Assembly: GCA_963920575.1 (NCBI GenBank)
Contig: OY986970.1
Coordinates: 3,439,654 to 3,503,653, forward strand
DNA length: 64,000 nt
Origin: Narthecium ossifragum
Taxonomy: Eukaryota > Streptophyta > Magnoliopsida > Dioscoreales > Nartheciaceae
Direction of reading: 5' to 3'
Below are positions 25,848 through 38,273 of this stretch, in pieces; within the stretch, counting starts at the first letter, position 1; each line of letters begins with the position of its first letter. The translations under genes and the position numbers were made by a program. The notes beneath the pieces were generated by a model, which was not told the DNA's origin, ran no database searches, and was given only the letters and a program-made list of their open reading frames with translations.

Positions 25848-27041
25848 GCCTGTGCGAGTAGTATTAATCTCTATTGCAGATGCCAAAGAAGAGCTGTTTA
25901 TGATGGAGCTCGAGGCATGTAGGGGGTTGCCATTTTAAAGGGCATGCCAAGGGAACAACGCACGTAAAGCATTCTTATTGGATTTGTTTGAAGCCTTCTT
26001 TCCTCCACGAAGAAGGAAGCAGGTAAGGACATTGGAAAGGGCAAAGGATTTCAACATGAAAGAGGCGTTGTCTTATTGGCATGGAAGAGGGATAACAGGC
26101 CAACAGGGTCACCCTCATCAACTTCTTTGCGAAGCAATGAGCAAAATTTTTTTTTTTTTTTTTTTTTTGACTGTTCTCCCCCCGCTCGTATAATCAAGAC
26201 CCAAACCAAGTAACCAACCAAAAGATAATATATGATCAGAAGCATATAAGTCAGAACAAAAAATTTCTACATCACATGTTTAAACTAAGGGATATAAAGT
26301 TTAGCTGATTGAGAGGATGTTATATTTGTATCTAGATATGTCTCAAATTGTTGTAGTCACATCATATTCCAAACCCGCATAGCCCTTAATAAGGAATTAG
26401 AAGAGATTCTAGAATGATTAAAAGCCCTTATAAAGGAGATGTCATACCATGCTCTGCTTGTCCATTCTGTAAAACTCAAGAACATAAAGTAATTATACTG
26501 GTGACTCGCGACATGAAAATATAGTGCCACTAATAGTGATGAAATGATAAAGAAACCAAACAGCAGAACAAAAGCTTATGTATTTATTTCAAATATACTC
26601 AAGAAACCGCTAGAGCAATCTCTACAAGTAATCAGAGGGGGGAAAACAATCTCTACAACACTAGCTTCAATTCTGGCTCGTAACAAAAACGAACTTTCTA
26701 TGATCAAAGGATAGCTCACAATCAACAACTTCTTGATTCCCGAATACACAATTCAATGCCAATCTTAGGCTAATGTATAATATACAAAGTATTGCAAAGT
26801 TAAACAACTTCAATCCCCTTCATAGGGACTCCCCTATGCGAGTAAAATCAAGCACAAAAGTAGATGAATTTTGAAAAACGACATGGTTAAATACTACAGT
26901 TGGCTTGTTATAATGAACAGAGATGCCACTATAACAAGTTGATGGCATAAAAAAAAATAAGATACAACTCCTGGCTGTTTTAATGAGCTCATTCCAGGTT
27001 GATCAGTATCCAAGCGTTTTTATTTGGGCAGAAACTTCCAA
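25848..27041. other. Spacer between HVA22 and the ankyrin kinase gene
   Basis: Holds the HVA22 promoter and the 3' UTR of the kinase. A T-run of about 20 bases lies at 26148-26169. The open frame just before it matches nothing I know. No RNA gene or clear transposon end seen. Confidence 0.4.
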
Positions 27042-30000
27042 TCATAACCAGAAGTTAGATTTAGTTGAATGGGATGAGCGGCTGCTTGAATTCGAGCGAT
27101 CTTTCTTCCACATTGCCTCGAGGTTCTGGAAACATATGAGAGGTCTAACCTGGTGAGTAGGAAAAAATTACCATCAGAAAACGAATTAACACATAAACAA
27201 ACCAGCTATCCTGACAATACATATATATCCTACTTTTTAATGCATGACGCACATACAAGATGGATACTACATATGTTTTTAAGTTTATGATTATGTTTGC
27301 TTGATGTTGACCCCTCTCATCATTACAATATATACTCAACATGGGAGATACTCATTTTCCCTCTCCAAGTGCAAGATCAACTTTGAATGCCATCATCTCA
27401 GGGCAAATTTTGTGAAATGAATTCCATCTAGACGAAGAGCAGCCAAAGAGGTCCTATTAATTTGGAAGAGAGCTTTACACTACAAAGCTTTCATGAAGTA
27501 TTAACATCATCAAACGTAACCAACTTCCAAGCATATTGGAGAAGATACTGCAGTTGTCCCTTGAGTGGACAAATTATGGAAAAGAAAATCTTGAGAACAC
27601 TTCAAGCATCTCATATTTTCTTCCCATAAAACTCATATCCACCAAATTCTTGGAGGCTTAAGAACCATCCTTTCTGCCAATATGTTATTAAAGGCGATAC
27701 TAAGCAGCATCACATTTGGCATTGAACTGCTGAGTGATGGGCCACAAGGGAAAGGAAAAGGCCATATTAAAGCTATCTTGACACATCAAATGCATGGAAA
27801 TCTTTAAAATATCCATTCAGTACTTAAAAGAAAATACCTTCCACCGATTCTTATGAGCAGTCCGGTTTTGAATTAAAGTTAATTGATCAATTATTTGTCT
27901 GAATGTCGGTCTGTCAACAGGGTTATTGCTCCAGCATTGCTCAATCAACCTGAGGAAGAGTCGAGGAACAAGTGAGCGATAAAGACATGAAACAAATGAA
28001 GCATACACAAAGCAAAACTCAGCATCTAAGCAGACTTTGAGATGAATATAGTATATACATGTCGACCTATTGCATTAAGGAAAGATCTTCATGTAGCAAT
28101 CCTTTTGAGGAAGTCATCCTTAAACCAACCCCTGTATTTTACGTTGATTAGGGCCCAAACTTCAGTGTGTTTTGCATATTGGAGACGGATCATAGTAGGA
28201 TAGACTTCCAAAATCCTCTAAGAGATCACAAACAAATCTCACCTCAACTTAACTGATTTTGTCCCAGGAGTCCTAAGAAACAACTTATAATTGTCTCATC
28301 ACTTAAGATCCATGTATTTCGATGGAATTTCAAAACAAGTTACAAGCAAAAGAACACGAAATTTATACTCTTACACCCCTCAATCAATCCACTTCTACTA
28401 TTATGCTTCCTACTATTTCATGAACATGGTAAACAAGGCGATGAGAAAAGGTGCAGAGACATGAATATCCAGAAGTTAGTCACCCTCTGGGCATGAAACA
28501 AACCAAAGAGACTAGTTGAAAGACTATCCTGATCGTGAGAGATCAATGGATGTTCCAGAAAAGAGAAATAATGGATCTTCTTGTAACAACCTATAGCACA
28601 TATGAAAACAACTTTGGATGGTACATGAGCCTCCAAGAACAAATCCAAGACAATCAAACACGACCAAATAACCTAAAATAGTAAAATAGTAACAATATAT
28701 ACATAGCAAAAAGAAGGGACATAGGTAATTACTCTTTCAGTCCATGTGGATAGTGCTTTCGTGGAGCTCTGAAAGGTGGCCTCTCATTGGCAGCATATGC
28801 TTTTGGGAGCTCATATTCTTGTTTATTCGTAAATGGTGGGCAACCTTCAATCATCTGGATAACATCACTATGAGATCTCAAATTCAAGCAGTTGCAGTTA
28901 AGCATATTAATGCCAGTCCTTGTAGGAGACAAACACATACTATATCTATACATATATGGAAACATTACCTCCTGTAATATCAAAGCAAACGAAAAGACAT
29001 CTACTTTTGTGTCATATTCTTCATTTCGAAAAATCTCTGGAGCAACATACCTGCCTGTTTGTAAGTTGGGGAAGAATATCATATACATAAGCTTCATAAC
29101 AAATAGCAAAGTAACAATTCAATTAACAAACAAAAGGGTTTACAATGACCTGGTCTTTAAAAAAATTTGGGTACCAAAATTGGGTTATATCGATAGAGAA
29201 TTTACCTTTGAAGATGACAACCACCACCCAGAACCACCCAACATCCCCACAGTCCACCCCATCCCTATCCCCACCCCTGCCCCTCGTCTACTTCTTATTC
29301 CCTCTTCGCCGGGACCAAAGTAGGATTTTTACAGTAGCAGCAGGTTTTAGCAACTGCCGCTTTCAAAAAAAAAGATGTCTATCTATGTCCAAAATAGGTA
29401 AATATAACACTCAAAAATAATGACTCTTGCATATGAAAAATAAAAGTGGGTTATCAAACAACTAATGCATAGGAAAAATAGGTTGGTATTTACATTTTAC
29501 TCTATCATAGAATCTTGCATGTCCATCATCTCTGCAAAGCTGATAATCCTCTGAACATTTCCATCAACAATGTTAAAAACCTACATTTCAGTCTTCCAAC
29601 ATTACAACACTTGACAAAACTGTCTCGATGGATCTCACTAACTCAAACTCCATTACCAAAATCCAAAAAAAATCCCCTTTTTTCGTAGAACAGGAGACTC
29701 CCTCGAAAGCGAAAACATTTCCAGTTTCTGTCACGGTTTAGGTCCTCGCTAAACCATGATATATCACATGCACATATACCTAACAAAGCACAAATTATTA
29801 CCTTCTATGCTTTAAATCTTTCAGTCACGTGTCCCTACAACATATTCTAGCACTATAAAGCCTGAGCTATAGCTACATCGTACACAACTCTTCAAAAGAC
29901 ACGTCTGCAGCCATGAACCAAGCTCATCGACTATGGACAAGTTCATGATACGGGGAATAAACTTGCAAAACAAGCCAAGTGTATCAAGGGACCAATTGCC

Positions 30001-33000
30001 GTCCAGACATATGAGGTCAATCATGATTCGTGTTGGAATAAAACCATAAGATCCACAAGGGATCTCAGCAAACATGAAATATTGCATGCACATATACCTA
30101 ACAGAGCATAAGGATGGACACAAAGTATTAACTCGTATGCTTTTAAATCTCTCAGTCATGTGTCCCTACTACGACATTTTATAGCACTTTAAAGCCTGAG
30201 CTATAGCAACATCATGTACAAAACTTTAAAAGACATGTTTGCAGCCATGAACCAAGCTCTTCGACTATGGACAATTTCATGATAGGCAAACAAGCTAAGT
30301 GTATCAAGGGACAAATGCCATTCAGACATATGAGGTCAATCATGATTTGGGTTGGAATAAAACTATAAAATCCACAAGGATATCAGCAGCACGTGAATGA
30401 CAAGCCAACAACAGAGAAACTTACAGGCAATGTCCGGACATGAAATCGGTTTATCCTCCCTAACAGTATTTGCTACTTTCAGCAACTTGCTAACTCCAAA
30501 ATCCGCAACTTTCAGATGTCCAGTGTCATCCCGCAAAATATTTCTGTTGTCTTACAATAAGGAAAGCAAATATGTTCAAACTTCAAAAAGCTTCAGAGTA
30601 AATCAGGCAGGCATGGAAAGACAGACATGCAAAACCACTTACGAAGGTTCTAGATCGCGGTGAATGATAGCTTCTGGCTTATGCTCATGCAAGTAATTCA
30701 TTCCCCTGGCACATTTTTCAACAATGTTTAACATCGTTTCTAAGACAGAAATGGAAAATGGGACTCAATTCCATTTGAATCAGGCAAACTCAAATTGTTC
30801 AAGTGAGCAACTATAATATGTGATACACAAAAGTATTAAGATAACCATGCAAAATGTTAAATAAGGACTCAAAGGTACTCAAGAAACCTTGCAATATCAA
30901 ATGCAAATTGAACTGCCACTGAAGGCTTTAAAGCTCCCTTCTTTTGTAGGAATGCATAAAGATCGCCCTGAATTTCGGAAAAAGAAGTCAGTTTTTTAAT
31001 AACATGGCTGAGATAAATAAAATAAATGACAATCTCTCCCTAAGGTACAAATTAATAAATGATTACAATCTCCTTGCCATACAAATTAGTAAATGTTACA
31101 ATCTCCTTGGATGACAATTTATACATAGAAATGGATAATCCCATCCACAATGAAAAGATAGCAATGCAGAAATGAATTTGATAAGAAAGGAGATAAAATA
31201 TAACATACTATAGTCAATCAGATCTTTTCAATGTGAAACGAGGTTACTTAACATCGATAGAGTTAGCATCATAGAATCACATGGGGTTCAAGTTTTACAA
31301 GTCAGGCGGTCAAAAACATGTGCAGTTTATCAATCACATGTATGACAAAATAAGAACATCGAGGTCAGAAAGCAACCTTGGCTAGATATTCTGTAACAAT
31401 CATCATTGGACTACTTTGAGTGACAGCCCCCAAAAACTGAACTACATTGGGATGCCGAACTTGCTGAAACAATGCAAGCTCATCTCTAAAAGCCCTTCTG
31501 CAAAAACCAAAAGAAGTTACTTGTGAACGAAAAATAGGCAGGACTAAAAGGTACTCACTAGGGATCCAACTGAACATAATTGTAACAGAGAAAAATAACA
31601 ATCCTCCATTTAACACAACCAACCCACAATTTTTTTTCATCGGTAATTACATCGTCACCAAATTTTTTGACTGCGACTTGGATCCCACGCCATGTTGCAA
31701 TCCGGAATGTTCCCTGAATTGTTTTGACAAGGGCAACAACAAAGAAGTTATGTGCTGTACCACTGTAAATAAGACAGGAACATAACAAGAAGCTTCATGT
31801 AAAGCACCTCATGAAAAAGGAGGAAGAAATTCCATCATATAGCACCAAATCAACTAATAAATAATTTAAAAAAACGCCCCAAACTATGTACACATCAAGC
31901 AAATATGATTCTATTTGGTTGTAAAAAGAATTACGGTTGATGCATCATCCTATTGAAAAATGCAGAAGATGTCAGAAAATACACAATCAATCCATATCAT
32001 AATTGCTTTAAAAGCACTACAAATGAGGAAGAACTTTTTAGTCGGAGTAAATAATATCTAGAGATGAAAATAGTGTAACAAGAGAATAATGACCAATCCA
32101 TGTATAAATTAAGCCTCGAAGGAGAATAACTATCCTGAAAAGAGAGCTATTTTCTTGAAGTGACAAGGAATAGTGTGCCCCTTCCATCACTTAAATGTAA
32201 AACCTAGCTCAACCACTTCGCTTTGTTTAAAGAAAAACAAGAGAGAAAACCATATGTAAATAAAATCTTAAAGCTGCTAAATGATTAAGTACATTCACTG
32301 AGCTTAAAAAATGTATCTCCCTCACTGCCCTGACATAGAATTCATCTTCCTACAAACTATATACTTTCTTAGGCACCAACCTCCCTTAGCTTGTCTGGTA
32401 TGACAACTTGGGTGTCCGGTGAAGGACCTGGGTTCGATGGTTGGTACCCTCTCTCACCCCTAGCCGGTACTCTCTCTCCCCCCGGCCGTGCTTAACTATT
32501 AAAAAAAAAAAAACTTTCTTAGGCAAACAAATATTAGGACATTTAACACACGAACAGGTTTCAACAATAACGGTTATACAGAAGACAAGAAGGATAAGTC
32601 ACTTCACAACAGCAATATGTGTAGAGGAAGAGATAGAGGGATCGAAATGCAACTAATTACAGAAAACTGGACAGATTCTGCATAGAACATTCGTCCCATA
32701 ATTCAAAATGCAACCGAGTTCGGGTTTGATTCTACTGAATGTACCAAGTCTTCGATTCTAATAACAGGTGTATCACAACGAAACTGAGTTTTGTATTGAA
32801 AAAAAATTCTACCCAATGGCACACATACACAACCCTCGGGTTCAACGGTTAGGTTCGACTCCGGTCTCATAAGACACCCAAAGTAAGGCTGCCCAGAAAG
32901 GAGGAAGGCTGGAATGTGCCTGTCTATTATCTAATTCCCTTGACCAGATCCATTTTGGGAACATCCAGTGCCAAAGTCACTGAATGAGTAAGAGACTTTG

Positions 33001-34682
33001 CTATCATAAGATGCCTGCTTATATCCCTTGACTCGCGCCACAAATCACTAGATGGAAAACTAGGAAGTGCAGGCAATCGAGTTCGATTTGACTCTACTGA
33101 ATGTACCAAGTCCTCGACTCTAATAACAGTTGTATCACAAGAGTTTTGTATTAACAAAATTATACACAACCAGTTCCCAATTCAGTATATGTCACAAAAT
33201 AAGGGCGGCATTTACCTTCGTTATATCAATACTGTTGGTAAAATCAAGTTCCTTAGGATCTATCTCATACTCTGGAACCTCACGGGAATTTTTAACATGC
33301 ATGGGAGCCACCTGCACAAGGTAAAACCGAACAAAAAGCCAACATAATAATAGTATACAGAAAGAATGTAAATTACAACCTTCTTATCATGATAAAATTG
33401 ACAGGAAAACCTGCTTTCCATACCTTAAGCTTAGCACCATTTTTCTCTAAGACCTTGATTGCATCATTGTTTTTGTAGTGTATTGCATCTGCAAGAGGCT
33501 ATTCATAGAAGCAATTGTGACTTAATTTGTCTAGGTTGCACCAAAATGAATCAGCAGAAACAACAATCTTTACACTAACTTCAAGGAAAAGGAGAAGTAA
33601 AAAAGAAGATATACATGCCATGGAAGCAATTTCTGATAGTACTCAACAGAAGTTCTGTAATATATTTGCTTTGAGATTGAATGCTACATTGCCACTTACT
33701 TAATTTTTGATTTAGGCTAATATGAGCCCTTAAGAATATCAAGAAGCATTTTGTATCAAAGAAAACAACACGCAACAACAACAGTGTACAGCCTTCATTA
33801 TTGCAAAGAAGAACACAGAAACTGTGTTCTTTACAGCCTTTATTATTGCAAAGAAGAGCCTTCACATACAAGAAAGAACACAGAAGCTGGCAACGACAAA
33901 TAAGTTCTTACGGATGTTCTTTTTTACAAGTAGTTTCACATAGCCAAGAAATGATCAAATAGAGCTGATCCAACAACTTGTACAGAGCTTCTCAGGAAAT
34001 CATTTTACTGTCCGTTAGGTAAAAGATCTAGGCTTAAGAGGCAACTGTTTCAAACGAACTCCCAACTAAATATTTACATGCTTGCCTGACATGGTGACAC
34101 CCATTTAACTTCTTGGTACGATATGAGCAACTTTAAAGATCACAACTACTTAAAGAGTGAATTTGAAAGAAAGTTTTACAATCTACTGCTCTTTTAGATA
34201 TCTCAAGTTCTATCATTCTATCAGACAGTTCCAACATAAAAAAGATTCAAACGCTAAATCTTGAAGTTATCAAATCGATGCCCACGCAGCATAAGAAAGG
34301 AATCAAGATGATACAGGTACTGTCAACGTCAACAATTAGCTACAAATTCCTAGCGTACCGTGCTACCCCACCGGTCCTCCGGATCCACCTGAGCGCCCTT
34401 CTTCAGCAACAACTCAACGACGTCGGCACAACCCTGGCACGCGGCAACATGCAACGGCGTGCGGTCATCGATGTCCTTAAAGTTCACATCGACCCCCGAC
34501 TCAAGAAGCTCCTGGATGCCCTCAACGTCGCCCTCGTTGGCGAGGTACATGAGGCGGATATTGGCATCGATTCCCTCCAGCATCTCCATTCCACTAGAAC
34601 CCTCCTCCCCGCCGTCGCTGCGGTCCGGCGCGAGCGACGACTGCTTGCCGAGCGTGAAGCGGCCCGTGGATCTCGACTCCAT
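27042..34682 (-). CDS. ILK1: Ankyrin-repeat Raf-like protein kinase (integrin-linked-kinase type)
   Basis: Plant ILK-type (Raf-like MAPKKK group C) Ser/Thr kinase. Twelve exons in phase: 34682-34359, 33498-33424, 33311-33216, 31713-31628, 31497-31377, 30967-30888, 30705-30643, 30543-30425, 29054-28969, 28854-28733, 27949-27838, 27149-27042; 463 residues, near the family's ~475. Seen: N-terminal ankyrin repeats ~35-130 (ANIRLMYLANEGDVEGIQELL, RTPLHVAACQG), then the kinase domain from ~165: Gly-loop region GTFRIATWRGIQVAVKKF with the ATP lysine, catalytic loop HRDLEPSNIL, DFGVSKLL, APE as APEIF, and a Ser-rich tail. HRDLEP has Glu where canonical kinases have Lys; this is known in the family and may lower or alter activity. 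Introns are large (up to 1.5 kb) and contain a SINE and tandem duplications. Confidence 0.93.
29767..30395. repeat. Tandem duplication of about 310 bp in kinase intron 8
   Basis: Copies at about 29767-30084 and 30085-30395 share long stretches: GCACATATACCTAACA, CTTTAAAGCCTGAGCTATAG or close variant, GCAGCCATGAACCAAGCTC and CGACTATGGACAA. Scattered substitutions show the event is not recent. Non-coding. Confidence 0.85.
32376..32512 (+). mobile_element. tRNA-derived SINE with target duplication, in kinase intron 3
   Basis: A 137-bp element ending in an A-run and flanked by a perfect 13-bp direct repeat ACTTTCTTAGGCA (32363-32375 and 32513-32525). It holds an A-box-like TAGCTTGTCTGG (~32387) and a B-box-like GGGTTCGATGG (~32430), the internal RNA polymerase III promoter of tRNA-type SINEs, followed by a C/T-rich body. 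It lies opposite to the kinase gene's direction. Confidence 0.88.
32717..33155. repeat. Dispersed direct repeat of about 75 bp in kinase intron 3
   Basis: About 32717-32800 and 33079-33155 are similar: both contain CTACTGAATGTACCAAGTC, CTAATAACAG, TGTATCACAA and GAGTTTTGTATT. The second copy has short deletions. Cause unknown. Confidence 0.75.
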
Positions 34683-35302
34683 CTCTCCCGATCGTCGACG
34701 ATAGTTCGGGATTCCGAGGGCTCGAAGGCTTAAAACCCCAAAAAGATTTAAAACGTGGAGCCTTTGAGCCCTAGATCTCGGGAGGAGGGTCGGAAAAGCA
34801 GAAGGGGATTAGAGAGATCCGGGAAGGCTATTAGCGAGATCCGGCAAGGGTAAAGTTTTGTGGTAAAGCTCTGTGTACATGGCATGTGTAATATAATGCT
34901 AACTAATTCGGCAGTGAGATAGGTACCAATGAATCCAATCGGTATCTCAGATGTATTCCTGAGATATCGATTGATTGATTAGTCCATCCGTCTATATCAT
35001 GTATATAAATCAGCACTTATCTAGAAACAAATTAAACAGATTGGATTAAGTTAGAAATACTAATTAGTAATTATGGGAGAAATACGTGCATCGGCTGTTC
35101 GCTCCCAAACAAAAGACAGCTTTTGATGCATTCGTTACAAATTAGTCTCCAAAATAGATTTTTTAGGGTTTTTTTACAAATACTTTTATCCTTATGGGTT
35201 ATATTGCAAAAGTAAAAAAAAAAAACACTTTTTTGCTATTTGCATCCCACCCCTTATTTATTTTTTGCAAAAAAAGTCATAAAAGAGAGCGAAGTAACTA
35301 AG
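34683..35302. other. Promoter side of the ankyrin kinase gene
   Basis: Kinase 5' UTR/promoter (GC-richer up to about 34860) then AT-rich spacer. A run of A at about 35215-35226. No gene seen. Confidence 0.4.
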
Positions 35303-37353
35303 CCCCTGTTTGGATGGGGACAACGGATGTGGCCGGCAACTGAGGGTTTGGGTGGAGTTCGCCGGTGTCAATGGATAAGGTGTTGGAGGCGGAGGAGGTT
35401 GGAAAGAGGTCGGGAGTGATGAGTACTGGTGGTGATTGGGAAGGACGGGGTGGTCGGAGCGGGTGCATGGCAGCGGAGGACGTTGGCTCGACGTAGGGTG
35501 AAATTAGAACATGCTACCGGATCTGAGAGGGAGGAGGAGCTCGGCCGGATCGGGCCCGGAGATGGTCGGAGGAAGGGTTGTAGAGGCGAGGGGGCGTCGG
35601 ATCCGGGGCTGGAGGGTGGCGGGGTCATGGTGCTTGGAGTGGCGAATGGCGACGGCGGCGAGGTCATGGTGCTTGGAGTGGCGAACGGCGACGGGGTCAT
35701 GGTGCTTGAAGTGGTGCTTGGGGTCATGTTGTCGGCTCAGTGGAGAGAGAAAAATCAGGGAAATTAGGAAAAATTGGAAAAAGGGTAAAAACATAGGGAA
35801 AATATATGGAGAAATTTATAGGAAAAAAGTGGAGGTGATTGAAGAGACTCTTGATGGAGAATCTCAGTCAAATAAGTTGTAATTTGAAGAGTTAAAACGA
35901 TGAAAATGCATGAAAGATAAAAATGCATTTAAAAAGATGAAAATGCATTGAAAAATATGAAAATGAATTTAGAAAGATGAAAATACACTCAAAAGATGGA
36001 AATGCATTTAAAAATATGATAATAGAGTTAACAAGATAAAAATAAAGTTTAAAATATGATAATGGAGTTTAAAACATGAAATTAGAGTTAAAAAAATGAA
36101 AATGCATGAAAGATAAAAATGCATTTTCATCTTTCTGATCTTTTTTTTTATCTTGATCGATTTTCATCTTTGTTGATCTATTTTTATTTTTCTGATAAAA
36201 ATGCATTTAAAAAGATGAAAATGAATTTAAAAAGGTGAAAATACATTAAAAAGATAAAAATAAGGTTTAAAAGATGAAAATGGAGTTAAAAAGATGAATA
36301 TGCGGGAAAGATGAAAATGAATTTAGAAAGATGATGAATTTTAAAAATATAAAAAATGCATTTTTGTCAATTTTAGATGGTCAATTTTCCTAATTTTATG
36401 TACAATTTTGATGCTTAACCTTGCTCGATTCCGGTTCGAATGTGATCTAATCCGGTCCAAACTGGCCCGATCTGACTGTAATCTGGTCAAGTCTGGATTG
36501 CTAGATCGGGGCATGATCGGATTCAGCTGTTACTGAGCATGATGGACATGATCTGATTGGATATGGATTAGATCAGATCTAGATTGCTTGGTCAGGCTGA
36601 ACCGGTTCAAGCCACTCGGGTCGGTTGAACCGGCTCAAGCTGATGGTGCTCGACGAGGAGGACAACCATAAGCAGGGGGAGGTGGTGGCCGACGGATCTC
36701 GTCGGATCGAGTTCGAAGATGGAGAAGGAAGGGTCGCAAGGGCGAAGCGGCGTCGGATCTGGTGTCAGATGGGGTTGGGGAGGCCAGAGATGACGGAGTT
36801 GGGTAGGGCTGACGCTGGATTCGTGAAGAGAACGGAGCTCGAGGTCTTTGCCAGGGATAGAGGAGGAGAGATCGGAGCGGCGTCAGGTACCCAGTAGTGG
36901 AGGAGAAGAGGTCAGATCTAGGTTAGGGGGTTCCGGATCTAACTATTATGGAGGACGGAGAGGGCAGAGGTGGCGGTGGCGGCACCGGGTTGCAGCAAGG
37001 TAGCTCGAGGAGGTGGAGGCGAGGACAACGAAGGCATCGCAGTGGTCCTGGGCGACGCTGGACGAGGTCGGGGCGGCGCCAAAGCTTGCTGACGGTAGCC
37101 GGAGAAGAGAGGAGAGAGAAAAGGATGGGAAAAAAAGAAAAAAAAAAAGGAAAAATGGTATTTTGATCTTTTCCTAGGGTTTTGGAGTTTTTACCCTAAA
37201 AATTATTTAATTGGGATTAATAGCAAATATCATGGGCTATGGACAAATGCCACCCCTATTTTGGGGCTTTAACCAAATTCCTCTATTTTCTAACCATTTT
37301 TAACCTTATTTTCCATTTAACTCTATTTTTTCTAACCCCGTATCAAACAGGGG
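35303..37353. mobile_element. 2-kb element with short terminal inverted repeats, non-autonomous
   Basis: The left end GCCCCTGTTTGGATGGGG and right end CCCCGTATCAAACAGGGG are imperfect mirror images. The interior has two G-rich segments (35310-35750, 36620-37100) resembling short captured exons, with no recognisable protein, around an AT-rich repeat block. No transposase, and no clear target duplication found. The CCTGTTTGG-type end is common in plant hAT-like and other TIR elements, so the class is uncertain. Confidence 0.55.
35890..36360. repeat. Degenerate tandem repeat, about 20-bp unit
   Basis: Repeats of the form AAAAAGATGAAAATGCATTT with many substitutions and some units lost, over about 470 bp within the TIR element. 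A short inverted patch (CATCTTT, TTTTCATC) occurs near 36125-36190. Confidence 0.85.
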
Positions 37354-37812
37354 ACGGAACTATTAAAAAAAAAGCAAACTAATAAGATGGGATTTTTTCA
37401 CAATATAGAGACAAGACAGGAGTTTATTCGCAAATAAATCCTTAGTTTTATCAACTCAATTATCCAATTCATACTTCGTTGCCCAAAATAAGTCGGTTAC
37501 TCGGGTGTACGTGTGAACTTGCGGCCTGGAATCCTGGGTTCAGAATTAGTCAAAGAATAACTTCTAGCACACCTTTGTCTTTTCTCAGCCGATGGCCATG
37601 GCTAAACTTAACAATAATGCTGATGTGGACCTGCTATGAGTGACGTTACAGCTACTTTTGTTCTGAAAATCAAGCCCTCGTCTGGACTCACAGCCAGCCG
37701 ATTAATGGTACTGGTTCCGGATTCAATTTCCGGACCTCCTTCGACAGCAAATTGTCAACAGGCGGCGTTCCGTTTGCCTCGCTCGTTGTACCAACGACTC
37801 AGATCATTTCTG
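37354..37812. other. Spacer between two TIR elements
   Basis: No coding signal or RNA gene recognised. Confidence 0.35.
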
Positions 37813-38217
37813 ACATATTTGGTTTGCATGAGAAATGAAAAATAAAATGGGAATGTGATTAGAAATGAGAATGGAATATGAATGGAATTAGAAATGAGAA
37901 TGATATGGCATATTTGATTTGCACAAAGAATGGGATTAGGAATCATGTTTGAAGGTGTTTAGTACACAAAAATAAGTGTGGGAATGGAATGAGAATAGGG
38001 TATAAATAATCAAGTTATATTTATAACCGTCATTAACCGCCATTCCGCCGGGAATGGAATGAGGGATTCAAGGCTATTAGATGAGATAGCCTCATTCCCA
38101 ACTTGTCAGGAATGAAGCATTTCATTCCCAACTTTAATGTCTAATCAAACAACGAAATGAGATTTGATCGGGAATTTGACCATTCTATTTTCGACGATTA
38201 TGTCCAACCAAACATGT
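37813..38217. mobile_element. Foldback MITE, about 405 bp
   Basis: The ends ACATATTTGGTTTGCATGA and TTATGTCCAACCAAACATGT are imperfect inverted repeats. The interior is rich in GGAATGAGA/ATTCATTCC words that can also fold back on each other. A non-coding, MITE-sized element; superfamily not decided. Confidence 0.6.
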
Positions 38218-38273
38218 TGTTAAGTTTCATCCAAAAGCCCAGATCCTTTTATAAAATAGCAATCAATGGGGAT

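Noticed and set aside
25978..26193. 71-codon frame before the T-run
   Set aside because: Some resemblance to a transposon gag piece in composition only; too short to support.
34278..34733. 151-codon plus-strand frame
   Set aside because: Antisense to ankyrin kinase exon 1.
35368..35882. Long overlapping frames in both strands near 35.5 kb
   Set aside because: Built from a repetitive ATGGTGCTTGGAGTGGCGAA-type stretch inside a transposon; no protein family.
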